This document shows positions 9,230-17,493 of a stretch of DNA of 64,000 nt, one piece after another. The DNA comes from Tautonia rosea (GTDB lineage: Bacteria; Planctomycetota; Planctomycetia; Isosphaerales; Isosphaeraceae). The DNA lies in NCBI RefSeq assembly GCF_012958305.1, contig NZ_JABBYO010000007.1, positions 124,001 to 188,000 on the forward strand. Reading direction: 5' to 3'. Made by a program: the position numbers and the translations under genes. The notes under the pieces are model-generated. The model saw only the letters and a program-made list of their open reading frames with translations, was not told where the DNA came from and made no database searches. Within the stretch, counting starts at the first letter, position 1. Every line of letters begins with the position of its first letter.

Positions 9230-10186
9230 ATGCCCACCAGCAACCCCTTCCACCGCGCCATCTACCTCACCGGCCCGACCGCCTCGGGCAAGACCGCCGT
9301 CGGCATTGCCCTCGCCGAGCGGCTCAACGCCGAGATCCTCGCCCTCGACTCCATGACCCTCTACCGAGGCATGGACATCGGCACCGCCAAGCCCACCGCC
9401 GCCGAGCGCCGAGGGGTCCCGCACCACCTGATCGACGTGCTTGATCCCTGGCAATCCGCCTCCGTCGCCGACTACCGCGCCTGGGCCGCCGAAGCCCTGG
9501 CCGACATCGCCTCCCGCAACCGGCCCGCCCTCTTCGTCGGTGGCACGCCGATGTACCTCAAGGCCCTCCTCCGCGGCCTCTTCGACGGACCCGCCGCCGA
9601 CCCCGCCCTCCGCCAGACGCTCGAAGCCGAGGCCGACCGCCTCGGCAACGCCGCGCTCCACGCCCGCCTCGCCGCCGTCGATCCCCCCACCGCCTCCCGC
9701 CTGCACCCGAACGACCGCCGACGGATTATCCGCGCCCTCGAAGTTGTCACCCTCACCGGCCGACCCCTCAGCGCCCTCCAGCTTGAGCACGACCAGCCCG
9801 CCCCCGCCTCCGTCCCCGTCGTCTGCCTCGACCGCCCCCGCGCCGAGCTGTACGACCGCATCAACCGCCGCGTCGCCGCCATGTTCGCCGACGGCCTGAT
9901 CGACGAGGTCCGCCGCCTCCTCGCCCAGCCCCACCCTCCCCACCCCGTCCCCATGCAAGGCGTCGGCTACCGCGAGGTCCTCGACCTCCTCACCGGCCGC
10001 CTCCCCTCCGAGGCCGCCGCCATCACCCTCATCCAGACCCGCACCCGCCAGTTCGCCAAGCGCCAGCTCACCTGGTTCCGCTCCCTCTCCGAGGTCCAGT
10101 TCCTCTCCCTCTCCGACCCCGAACCCCCCGACCACACCGCCGACCGCCTCCTCGCCCTCCTCCCCCGAGCCGAGTCCCCCTCCTGA
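9230..10186 (+). CDS. miaA: tRNA dimethylallyltransferase
   Basis: A 318-residue protein of normal MiaA length. It transfers the dimethylallyl group from DMAPP to N6 of adenosine 37 in tRNAs that read codons beginning with U. The P-loop GPTASGKT is at residues 15-22, the family motif [16 protein letters not shown] at 40-55, and the substrate-loop motif [16 protein letters not shown] follows at about 98-113. The C-terminal part has [16 protein letters not shown], typical of the family. There is no Shine-Dalgarno: the ATG comes directly after the heptamer repeat tract. It reads in the same direction as the DAC-like gene, but the repeat-bearing 192-base gap makes simple co-transcription uncertain. 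Confidence 0.95.
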   Translation: MPTSNPFHRAIYLTGPTASGKTAVGIALAERLNAEILALDSMTLYRGMDIGTAKPTAAERRGVPHHLIDVLDPWQSASVADYRAWAAEALADIASRNRPALFVGGTPMYLKALLRGLFDGPAADPALRQTLEAEADRLGNAALHARLAAVDPPTASRLHPNDRRRIIRALEVVTLTGRPLSALQLEHDQPAPASVPVVCLDRPRAELYDRINRRVAAMFADGLIDEVRRLLAQPHPPHPVPMQGVGYREVLDLLTGRLPSEAAAITLIQTRTRQFAKRQLTWFRSLSEVQFLSLSDPEPPDHTADRLLALLPRAESPS

Positions 10187-10565
10187 ACATCTCGTGATCC
10201 GCTCCCGTCCCGGGCCATTCATTCCCCCTCGCGCAGAATGATGCTCAATCTCAACGCGCAACGTTGCGCCGCGTCCTCATCGACGCTCCGCACCCTCTGA
10301 AAAACGGCAACATCGGGACGAAGTCATCTGCCTCTGTCCGTCGAAGCCCGAGAATCTCCTTGCAATCTCCAGCGATTGCAGGCACAGTGCTGATGCGACG
10401 CTCAGGATGAAACGAGCGTTTAGGCCGTGTTCTGCCGCGTTTTTTTGGGGTCGCCGGTTTGCCGCAACAGGGACGAATCGCGCACCGAAACAAGGTTGGA
10501 CTTCGAATCGCGTCCGAGTCCGAGGTGGCCCCAGGTCATCTGGACGCAGCCGAGGAGAATGCACC
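10187..10565. other. Intergenic region, no gene seen
   Basis: A 379-base gap between miaA and the tautomerase gene. The segment 10425-10455 contains a run of seven T after GCCGCG, but I see no matching stem. Codon bias typical of this genome is absent in all frames. A promoter for the tautomerase gene probably lies here, though I cannot point to one. Confidence 0.5.
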
Positions 10566-10805
10566 ATGCCTCTCGTTCAGGTGAAGGTCATCGAGGGCGT
10601 CTTCTCGGAGGCCCAGAAGCAGGAGATGATCCGCAAGCTCACCGACGCGATGGTTTCCATCGAAGGAGAGAACATGCGTGCGGTCACCTGGGTGGTCGTC
10701 GAGGAGGTGAAGAGCGGCAGTTGGGGGATCGCCGGGAATCCGTTGACGACGGCGGATGTCCAGGCACTTGCCGCTGGCCAATCGCCATCGGATCCCGCCG
10801 CCTGA
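10566..10805 (+). CDS. 4-oxalocrotonate tautomerase family protein
   Basis: A 79-residue protein; the ATG at 10566 has AGGAG 10 bases upstream. After Met removal the N-terminus is Pro-Leu-Val-Gln-Val, as in the tautomerase superfamily where Pro1 is the catalytic base. The beta-alpha-beta unit follows, with the helix VFSEAQKQEMIRKLTDAMVSI and the strand AVTWVVVEEV. Members of about this size act as hexamers on 2-hydroxymuconate or related enols. The C-terminal 15 residues are longer than in the 62-residue enzymes. The true substrate cannot be told, and no aromatic catabolism genes are nearby. Confidence 0.85.
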   Translation: MPLVQVKVIEGVFSEAQKQEMIRKLTDAMVSIEGENMRAVTWVVVEEVKSGSWGIAGNPLTTADVQALAAGQSPSDPAA

Positions 10806-10924
10806 CCGCTCTCATGGCCCCGGCCCGCCGCGGCCCGTCTCGAGAGTTCGATCAGTTAGGTTCCTCTCCCCGGGCCGATCCGCTGAGGTTGCTCGTAAGG
10901 CCCTAGACTTAGTGGAGAATATTG

Positions 10925-11548
10925 ATGCGTCTCGCCCTCGTCCTCGCCATCTCGATCGCTGGATTCTCGATCAACCCGGCATCCGCCGAGTTCGCCACCT
11001 CTCTCGTCGAGAGTTCACCACTTTCCGGTGGAAGTCCGACCAATGTGCTTGGCGCGCCGGACGGGCTGATTGCCGGCTTCGATCAAGTCGACGCCTCGAC
11101 CCCTGGGTTCGTGACCGTGAGCTTCGACCGGACGTTCGTCGATGTCATCGGCTCGGATCTTCTGATCCATCTCGTCGACTGGATCCCGGGCGACGACGAA
11201 GTCTTCGAGGTTTTTGCGAGCCTCGATGGGACCGCCGGCTCGTTCCTCAGCCTCGGGGCCTCGGGCACGCCGTCAGGAGGGGTCGACCAGCCCGTGACCC
11301 TCGGGTTCGACTTGGCCACTGCAGGATTATCCGCCGCTCGATTCGTCCGAATCCAGAATCTGCGCATCGACCTGACGAACGCCTTCGAGGGGCCAGACAT
11401 CGACGCTGTCCAGTCCGTCCGAGCCGTGCCCGAGCCGGGTGGCCTCTTCTTGCTGGGCCTCGGGCTGATCGGGCTGACCGGGTATGCCAGAAGAAGGGGG
11501 GCGGTTCGCCGTGGCAAAGCCGAAGCCGTGCCCTCGTCCTGCAATTGA
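10925..11548 (+). CDS. PEP-CTERM sorting-domain secreted protein
   Basis: A 207-residue protein starting at the ATG at 10925. Residues 1-20 are a signal peptide (LALVLAISIAGFSINPASA). The middle is a beta-rich domain (FVTVSFDRTFVD, DWIPGDDEVFEVFASLDG) like those seen in planctomycete extracellular proteins. The C-terminus has the PEP-CTERM signal at about 168-196: VPEPGG, a hydrophobic segment LFLLGLGLIGLTGYA and a basic RRRGAVRRG tail, the substrate mark for an exosortase. It is therefore probably exported and processed at the cell envelope. Function beyond that is unknown. The gene stands alone and is followed by palindromic repeats. Confidence 0.85.
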   Translation: MRLALVLAISIAGFSINPASAEFATSLVESSPLSGGSPTNVLGAPDGLIAGFDQVDASTPGFVTVSFDRTFVDVIGSDLLIHLVDWIPGDDEVFEVFASLDGTAGSFLSLGASGTPSGGVDQPVTLGFDLATAGLSAARFVRIQNLRIDLTNAFEGPDIDAVQSVRAVPEPGGLFLLGLGLIGLTGYARRRGAVRRGKAEAVPSSCN

Positions 11549-11592
11549 GGAGTGCCTGGCCATGCCGCATACGCCGTGCTCGACAGCCCCGG

Positions 11593-11702
11593 CTCGCCGG
11601 GTGTCCCGGGTTCCGCGCTAGCGGAACCCGGGCGAGGGGCCGGCTGGCCTCTGCGGCTTTACCCGGGTTCCGCTGGCGCGGAACCCGGGACACCCAGGCG
11701 AG
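11593..11702. repeat. 110-bp inverted-repeat element made of two palindromes
   Basis: The ends CTCGCC-GGGTGTCCCGGG and its complement (with one extra base) enclose the element. Each half is itself a palindrome with 12-base arms CCCGGGTTCCGC / GCGGAACCCGGG and a four-base loop: 11605-11632 (loop GCTA) and 11662-11689 (loop TGGC). The two halves are also reverse complements of each other over 17 bases (11600-11616 with 11678-11694). This is the arrangement of a REP/BIME-type repeat. It lies between convergent genes and holds no coding sequence. Confidence 0.85.
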
Positions 11703-11744
11703 ACGAACCGCTTGACGGTGTCGGCATACGTTCCGAAAGCCAAG

Positions 11745-11812
11745 AGGGTGGCACGGGTTCTGCCTTCGAAACCCGTGTCTCGTCGTCCGAAACAGCCCTC
11801 AGATGCCACCCT
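11745..11812. repeat. Nested inverted repeats, REP-like or terminator-like
   Basis: The outer arms AGGGTGGCA (11745-11753) and TGCCACCCT (11804-11812) enclose an inner hairpin CACGGGTT (11752-11759) / AACCCGTG (11770-11777). It lies 43 bases after the preceding palindromic element and 56 bases before the end of the minus-strand GGDEF gene, so it could act as a terminator for either convergent gene. No T run follows the stems. Confidence 0.7.
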
Positions 11813-11867
11813 ACCCCTTGGCGACACCTCCAACGGGCTGGGATCCCGCGAGCCACCCACCCGATGC

Positions 11868-12836
11868 TCAGGCCGGCGAGCCCCCGCTCGGGCTCAAGGC
11901 CGGTTGCGACCCGGCATACACCTCCAACCCCGACCGCGCCCGCTTGGCCGCATACATCGCCAGGTCGGCATGTCTGAGCAAGCGAGACACATCCCGTCCC
12001 TGGTCCGGCCAGGTCGCAATCCCCAGACTCGCCCCGACCGTCAAGCGCTGCTCACCGACCCGCATCGGCAGGCCGATCGAGGCCAGAATCGCCGCCCCCA
12101 CCCGCCGCGCGCGCAGTTCATCGGCCCCACGCAGCACAATCCCGAACTCATCTCCACCCAGCCGCGCCACCAGATCGTCCCGGGTCACCACCTTCTGCAG
12201 CCGAGGACGCATTTGCATCAACACCTCATCCCCCGCCTCGTGCCCGAAGGTGTCGTTGATCCGCTTGAACCCGTCGAGATCCAGCAGCAGCAACGCGAAC
12301 GGCTCCCCCCCCGCCTCCACCTCGTTCAGCGCCTTCGACAGTGCCTGAAGCAGCTTCGAGCGGTTCGGCAAACCGGTCAGCGCGTCGTGGGTCGCCTGAT
12401 ACGCCAGTTGCTCCTCAATCCGCTTTCGATCGGTGATGTCCACCAGCACGTTCGACGCCCCCAGCAACCGACCCTCGGCGTCGCGCATCGGGTTCGCGTG
12501 CGCCAGGGCCCACCGAATCGCGCCGCTCGGCTGCTCGATCACCACCTCCTGCCCGTTGTACGACGCCTGGTCCCTCAGCGCCAGCGCCATCCAGCATTCC
12601 TCATGCGGCATCAACCGCCCATCCGCGTAAAACAGGCGATACGAGCCGCAGAATCGGTCCGCCGGATCATTGATCCGCGGCGTCCGTCCCCACACGTCCA
12701 CCGCGTTCCGGTTGCAGTAGGTAATCAACCCCGACACATCGCACGTATACGCCGCCGCCGGCAGCGTGTCGAGCACCTGCAGCAGAAACGATTGCGACTG
12801 CCCGGAATCGTGTATAGAGGCGTCCATGATCGTCAT
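11868..12836 (-). CDS. PAS-GGDEF diguanylate cyclase
   Basis: A 322-residue cytosolic protein. Residues about 15-140 are a PAS domain (LPAAAYTCDVSGLITYCNRNAVDVWG) ending in a PAC-like DITDRKRIEEQLAYQATHD junction. Residues about 145-305 are a GGDEF domain with the start motif DALTGLPNR, the metal-binding LLLDLDGFKRINDTFGH and an intact RLGGDEFGIVL signature, so it should make cyclic di-GMP from two GTP. The four residues located five before GGDEF are TRDD, so the canonical RxxD inhibitory site is absent. No membrane segment is present. An IS4-type element sits 240 bases upstream of its start. Confidence 0.92.
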   Translation of the reverse strand: MTIMDASIHDSGQSQSFLLQVLDTLPAAAYTCDVSGLITYCNRNAVDVWGRTPRINDPADRFCGSYRLFYADGRLMPHEECWMALALRDQASYNGQEVVIEQPSGAIRWALAHANPMRDAEGRLLGASNVLVDITDRKRIEEQLAYQATHDALTGLPNRSKLLQALSKALNEVEAGGEPFALLLLDLDGFKRINDTFGHEAGDEVLMQMRPRLQKVVTRDDLVARLGGDEFGIVLRGADELRARRVGAAILASIGLPMRVGEQRLTVGASLGIATWPDQGRDVSRLLRHADLAMYAAKRARSGLEVYAGSQPALSPSGGSPA

Positions 12837-13062
12837 CCGACATCACGTCGTCCGAGCAAGACAAGGTCGCCATGACTCCTGAGCATGGTGCGGCGTCATC
12901 GCCTCGGGCGAAAGGAATCAGAAAGGCTCACCTTCATTGTAAGTCGGGCAGTTCGAGAGGGCGTACGGATTTGCCCCCAGTTCCCCCATTTTTCTCAGAA
13001 TTTCTTGAACTGCTTTCGGTTTCCCCAACCTCCCCGAGCTGAGACGACGTGCTCGCCTCCCT

Positions 13063-13076
13063 CCCCTGCAGAGCCG
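13063..13076. repeat. Target-site duplication, left copy
   Basis: CCCCTGCAGAGCCG directly abuts the left inverted end of the insertion sequence and is identical to 14524-14537 at the right end. Both copies are perfect over 14 bases and stop exactly at the element's ends. Confidence 0.9.
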
Positions 13077-14523
13077 CTCACCATTACCCACAAGTTGGGG
13101 GGTGGCGATCTCTTGGCATTCTCGGTTCGTAAGAGAAGGATGTGGTCCGAACACGAACTCCGCTCCGTCCGCCTTGGTGATCGTCGTCTCAATCGTCGCC
13201 TTGCGATCCTCGTCGAGGCTCTCGCCGCGAGGCCGGAGGCCAGCGTCCCTCAGGCCACCGGCTCCTGGGCCGCCGCCAAGGCCGCTTACCGTTTCTGGGA
13301 CAATGACCGGGTCTCCCCCGAGGCGATCTTGGCCGCTCATCGCGACAGCGTCCGCGACCGCCTGCCCGAGATCGGCCCGATCCTGGCCATCCAGGACACC
13401 ACCGCACTGGACTGGACAACCCACCCCGCGACCTCCGGATTGGGTTATCTGGCGAACCGCCGCAAGGTCGGGCTGCTTGCCCACTCCGTCTTGGCTGCCG
13501 ACCTCGACGGCGTCCCCCTCGGCCTGCTGCATCAACATGTCTGGGCAAGAGCCCCCGAGGGATTGGGGCATCGCGCGTTGCGCAACAAGTTGCCGACCAA
13601 GGCGAAGGAGACCCAGCGATGGATCGAGGCCTTGAGTGCCACCGAAGCCGCACTGCCCCCGGGGACGCTCGTGGTGACGGTGGCCGATCGCGAGGCCGAC
13701 TTCTATGACCTCTTCGCCACCCCGCGGCGTGACGGCTCCCATCTGCTGATCCGCGCCAAGCCGCGTCGCCGCGTCCGGCATGCCGAGAAGCTGCTCGACC
13801 GGGCCTTACGGACCGAGCCCGCCCGGGGGTCGTTCGATGTCGAGATCCGTCGCGGTCCCGGCCGCCCGGCGCGGGTCGCGAGCCTGACCGCACGCTTCGC
13901 GGCGGTGTCCCTGGCGCCGCCCTTGACTCGCCGCATCGGCGAACGCCTCGCCGATCTCCGCGTGACGGCGATCCTGGCCGAGGAGGAGTCCCCTCCGGGG
14001 GGCGAGGAGCCAATCCGGTGGTGGCTGCTGACGACCCTGCCGGTCACGACCTTGGCGGAGGCCCAAAGGATGGTGCTCTGGTACTCACGACGCTGGCTCA
14101 TCGAGCGTTATCACTCCGTGCTCAAGAGCGGTTGTCAGGTGGAGCGACTCCAGTTGGAGGATGCGTCTCGCCTACGTCGCGCTCTGGCTACCTATGCCGT
14201 GGTCGCCTGGCGGCTTTTATGGCTGACATGCCGGGCCCGACAAGCTCCCGAGGACGCCTGTGACACGGTGATCGCCGAAGCGTCGTGGCAGGTCTTGCAC
14301 CGGGCGGTCGAGCGATCCGAACCGCCGGAAAGGGCTCCCGGATTGAGAGTAGCCGTTCGCCAATTGGCCCGGCTGGGAGGCTTCCTGGGTCGAGCACGCG
14401 ACGGAGAGCCCGGCGTGACAACCCTCTGGCGCGGCCTCCGTCGACTCGACGACCTGACCCTGGGTTGGAATCTCGCCGAACAAGCGTCGCGGGCCAGTCC
14501 CCCAACTTGTGGGTAATGGTGAG
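13077..14523 (+). mobile_element. IS4-family insertion sequence, complete
   Basis: A 1447-base element with perfect 25-base terminal inverted repeats (13077-13101 and 14499-14523; outer sequence CTCACCATTACCCACAAG) and one transposase gene. It is flanked by a 14-base direct repeat, somewhat longer than the 9-13 bases usual for the family. Perfect ends, perfect duplication and an intact transposase point to a recent insertion and potential activity. It landed in an intergenic region between the GGDEF gene and the hypothetical gene at 14766. Rejoining the flanks restores a short palindromic sequence (CTCCCT...AGGGAG), so the target may itself have been a hairpin. Confidence 0.93.
13140..14516 (+). 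CDS. IS4-family DDE transposase
   Basis: A 458-residue protein from the ATG at 13140, which lies 63 bases inside the left end; GAGAAGG is immediately upstream, so the true start may differ slightly. The N-terminus ELRSVRLGDRRLNRRL is the Tn5-type DNA-binding start. The catalytic triad is D86 (LAIQDTTALDW), D183 (VTVADREADFYDL) and E322 within SRRWLIERYHSVLKSG, the Y-(2)-R-(3)-E-(6)-K signature of IS4 enzymes. The C-terminal region resembles the Tn5-type dimerisation domain. The stop codon TAA (14514-14516) lies inside the right inverted repeat, so the last residues (PPTCG) are encoded by the end of the element itself. Confidence 0.93.
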   Translation: MWSEHELRSVRLGDRRLNRRLAILVEALAARPEASVPQATGSWAAAKAAYRFWDNDRVSPEAILAAHRDSVRDRLPEIGPILAIQDTTALDWTTHPATSGLGYLANRRKVGLLAHSVLAADLDGVPLGLLHQHVWARAPEGLGHRALRNKLPTKAKETQRWIEALSATEAALPPGTLVVTVADREADFYDLFATPRRDGSHLLIRAKPRRRVRHAEKLLDRALRTEPARGSFDVEIRRGPGRPARVASLTARFAAVSLAPPLTRRIGERLADLRVTAILAEEESPPGGEEPIRWWLLTTLPVTTLAEAQRMVLWYSRRWLIERYHSVLKSGCQVERLQLEDASRLRRALATYAVVAWRLLWLTCRARQAPEDACDTVIAEASWQVLHRAVERSEPPERAPGLRVAVRQLARLGGFLGRARDGEPGVTTLWRGLRRLDDLTLGWNLAEQASRASPPTCG

Positions 14524-14537
14524 CCCCTGCAGAGCCG
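14524..14537. repeat. Target-site duplication, right copy
   Basis: An identical copy of 13063-13076 next to the right inverted end. It is followed by AGGGAG, which would pair with CTCCCT left of the first copy in the empty site. Confidence 0.9.
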
Positions 14538-14765
14538 AGGGAGAACAACACGCCTGGCCCCGCCTCGTGATCCCCTTGCTGCCCGATCGTTTTTCTCGTC
14601 AAACCCGGATTTTGTGACTGGCGCTCCCTGTTGCCACGATGATCTCAGGGTACGGCCTTCCGTCGGCCGCGGCGCGGGAGCCGCGCGCCGGGCCGAGTTC
14701 GATGAAGAAAAACACCACGCCTCACCCGCCCGTCGGCGGCCGGCGATCGCTTCGAGGTGACACCC

Positions 14766-16010
14766 ATGAGCGCCCCCCACGACCCGATCCCTCACCCACA
14801 CTCCCCCCGACGCTCCCCCGGCCCCCGATCCGCCGACGCCCTGAATCGGACCCGGCAGAACGCCCGCCGTCACGGCCTCACCGCCTCCTTGCCCGACACC
14901 GAGGCCGAGATCGCCCTGATGAACACCTTCTCCGAAACCTGGACCCGACAGCTCGGCTCCGACAACGACCCCGAGGAAGCCCTCATCCGCTCCGCCGCCC
15001 TCGCCTATGCCCGCCTCGAACGCTGCCGAAAGGCCGAGGAATCCGCCCTCGCCGATTCGACCCGCAAAGCCGTCGAACGCTGGCAAAAGGCCCGACGCCA
15101 CGCCGTCCGCAAGCTCGCCCAGGCGCTTCCCCACGACCCGTCCAACACCGTGGCCGACCTCGAAACCTCCTCCTTCGGCTGCGATTGGCTCATCCGCCAC
15201 TGGCTTCGCCTCGACGCAAAGCTCTGTCAAGGAATCACTTGGGATCGAGATGACATGGCCCGGTCCATGCGGTTGCTCGGCCTTCATCCCCAGGCCCCCG
15301 GCCCCGATGCCGACCCGGAACTCCGGCGCGTCTGGCACCTCGTCCGCTGCTGCTCCCGGCTCCCGGTCGAGCCGACCCCCGGCCTCCCGACCGACCTCCT
15401 CCCCGCCCTCGCCGAGCTTCGCCTCCTGATCGCCGATGAACTGGATCGCCTCGAAACCCTCCGAGACGACCTCTGGCAGCACCAGGATGCCGCCGAGGCC
15501 GCCGCCGAGGCTCAGCTCGGCCTCATCGACACCACCAAGGAAGGCCAGCTGCGCCAGCGCTACCGCCGCGAAGCCTTCTCCGAAATGATTCGGGGAATCA
15601 ACCAGGTCATGCGCATCCGGGTCGAACGCTCGAAGGACCATGATCGCCAGTGGCACCAGGCCCACCCCCACCTCTCGACCCGGCGATCGCCGGCCCCCCC
15701 GCCGTCACGGAGTCCCGAGCCTCCCCGGATGCCAGTCGCCGACCCCGCCCGAGCCAACGCTCCCGACCCGCCGTCGGATCGCTCCCGAAACGAATCTCCC
15801 GAACCAGCCGATGCGACCGCTTCGGATCGCCTCAACCCTCAGTCAGATCAGGAAATCCGTCGCGATCCCTCCGCGGTTGAGCCTCGACTCGATCAGCGCA
15901 CCGACCCGCGATCGACCGGGTCCGCACGCCCCTCGACCGACCCGATGGCTCCTCAAGATCCCCCGTTGCAGGCCCCTCATCGCCCCTCCCACGACGACGA
16001 TCGCGGCTGA
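14766..16010 (+). CDS. Hypothetical protein with R-x-N-A-x-(R/K)-HGLTA motif
   Basis: A 414-residue protein; the ATG at 14766 follows GAGGTGA. The N-terminus (PGPRSADALNRTRQNARRHGLTAS) carries the HGLTA motif of a widespread but uncharacterised group common in planctomycetes and acidobacteria, usually written TPEGK...NALKHGLTA. Residues 50-290 are helical, with the pattern RLERCRKAEESALAD and later LRQRYRREAFSEMIRGINQ. The last 130 residues are Pro/Arg/Ser-rich and probably disordered. No catalytic motif is recognised. It begins 228 bases after the duplicated target of the insertion sequence. A role in nucleic-acid binding is possible from the charge alone, but not shown. Confidence 0.75.
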   Translation: MSAPHDPIPHPHSPRRSPGPRSADALNRTRQNARRHGLTASLPDTEAEIALMNTFSETWTRQLGSDNDPEEALIRSAALAYARLERCRKAEESALADSTRKAVERWQKARRHAVRKLAQALPHDPSNTVADLETSSFGCDWLIRHWLRLDAKLCQGITWDRDDMARSMRLLGLHPQAPGPDADPELRRVWHLVRCCSRLPVEPTPGLPTDLLPALAELRLLIADELDRLETLRDDLWQHQDAAEAAAEAQLGLIDTTKEGQLRQRYRREAFSEMIRGINQVMRIRVERSKDHDRQWHQAHPHLSTRRSPAPPPSRSPEPPRMPVADPARANAPDPPSDRSRNESPEPADATASDRLNPQSDQEIRRDPSAVEPRLDQRTDPRSTGSARPSTDPMAPQDPPLQAPHRPSHDDDRG

Positions 16011-16186
16011 TCGGCCCCGATCCCGCCTCGGTCCGCCCCGGCCGGCCCGCTCGATCGGGCTCAACCCCCGATCCTCCCGCCCTCGGTCCGCGCCGAAGGC
16101 CGCCCCCCCCGCTCCTCGCTCCTTGGCAATCCGACCTTCCAGGAACCCTCAGCCATAACCCCGAGTCCCCCAGGAACCGGATCGGA

Positions 16187-17380
16187 TCAGCGATCCCGAA
16201 TGTCTTCCGGTGGAGTTTGCCCGGCTCCGGGAGGGATCAGTTCGTCGAGCCAGATGGCCAGATGCGTCCGGATCGCCTCGGCGGTGGACCGATAGGTGGA
16301 CAGGTCCGAGCCGACCGGGTCATCAATGTCGTACCCGTCCGGGTCGAGCAGGGCCGTGCGGTCGGCAGCCTCGGGCGCATGTTCAAGCAGAATCCGGAGA
16401 TGCGACCGGGTCATGACCAGAATCCGATCGGCCGCCCGGACCAGCTCGGGCACGAGCATCCGGCTGGCGTGCCCTTCGAGCGATCCGCCAAACTTCCGGA
16501 CGACCTCGACCGCGTTGGCCGCCGCGGGAGCCCCCTGCATGGCCGACAGCCCGGCCGAGAGGATCAGCCAGCCGTGCGCCTCCAGGTCCTCGGGATGGCA
16601 CCCGAGCCGATCGGCCAGCATCGCCTTGAACAGGGCCTCCGCCATTGGACTCCGGCAGGTGTTGCCGGTGCAGACGAACAGAATGATGGTACTCGCCAGC
16701 CTCCCCAGGGTGCGATCGTCGAGCAGGCCATGCCGGACGACGGTCATCTGCCCCGCCTTGAAGGCCAGGATCGACAGGCCGTCCGGATCGTCGATCGCCC
16801 CGTCGTCGATGAGCAGATCGGCCCCTTTCGGCTCCAGCAGCCCCGCGACCGCCCGGACCGTTTCCCCCTGCGGGCCGATCGGCTGCCCCAGCACCAGAGG
16901 CCCGGCCAGCAATCGGGTCAGATGCTCCACAAACGCATGCTCCGGGCAGCATAAGGCGATGGTTGCGTCGGAGCCGACCAGTGCGGTTCGAGCACCTTCA
17001 GGAAGGCGATCGGCCAGACCGCTGCTCACCCCGTCGGCCAGTCGGAGCACCACCGGCCCCGGCCAGGCCCGCGAGGCGACCCGGCGGGCCTCGACCGGCG
17101 CTTCCGTGGCCCAGTCGGTCAGCTCTCCGGGACCTCGGACGCAGAGCCAGACCTCCCCGGTAGCCTCGGGATCGTGCTCGGCGAGCCGTTGCATGGCCGC
17201 GGCGACCCGAGCGACCGCCTCCGGCTTCAGGGCCGAGGCGGCCAGGGCATATCCGGTCTCGGTCGGGAGGGCGATCACCCCGCCCCTCGCCAGGGAGGCC
17301 ACGGCTCGATGGACAACGTCCCTCGGATCATCCGCTCGAAACAGCTCGATGAGTTCAGGCGACGGGTTCGGATCGCTCAT
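16187..17380 (-). CDS. YrdC-like domain fused to low-molecular-weight protein-tyrosine phosphatase
   Basis: A 397-residue protein starting at the ATG at 17380 (MSDPNPS); an upstream in-frame extension lacks coding character. Residues about 10-210 resemble the YrdC/Sua5 fold (GGVIALPTETGYALAASAL) that makes threonylcarbamoyl-AMP for tRNA t6A. The region after it, where the K-x-R of active enzymes is expected, reads AAMQRLAEHDPEA, so activity is doubtful. Residues about 228-385 are an intact phosphatase: VCTGNTCRSPMAEALF with the CX5R loop at about 234-240, and the acid loop DIDDPVGSD near the end. It lies 113 bases downstream of the DUF493 gene on the same strand. Confidence 0.88.
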   Translation of the reverse strand: MSDPNPSPELIELFRADDPRDVVHRAVASLARGGVIALPTETGYALAASALKPEAVARVAAAMQRLAEHDPEATGEVWLCVRGPGELTDWATEAPVEARRVASRAWPGPVVLRLADGVSSGLADRLPEGARTALVGSDATIALCCPEHAFVEHLTRLLAGPLVLGQPIGPQGETVRAVAGLLEPKGADLLIDDGAIDDPDGLSILAFKAGQMTVVRHGLLDDRTLGRLASTIILFVCTGNTCRSPMAEALFKAMLADRLGCHPEDLEAHGWLILSAGLSAMQGAPAAANAVEVVRKFGGSLEGHASRMLVPELVRAADRILVMTRSHLRILLEHAPEAADRTALLDPDGYDIDDPVGSDLSTYRSTAEAIRTHLAIWLDELIPPGAGQTPPEDIRDR

Positions 17381-17493
17381 GGACCTTGGGCCTGGCCTCG
17401 GGTCTCGAAGCCCCCGGATCGCCACCAGAGTGAACCGAGGAAGTTGCTTACGCGAGCTATCGAGCTTACGGTCTGCCGCCAATCGCGGTCAAT

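Noticed and set aside
14217-15671. A 484-codon open frame on the minus strand across the insertion-sequence end
   Set aside because: It crosses the right end and target duplication of the insertion sequence and opposes both the transposase and the HGLTA protein. Its Gly/Glu-rich composition is typical of an antisense frame.
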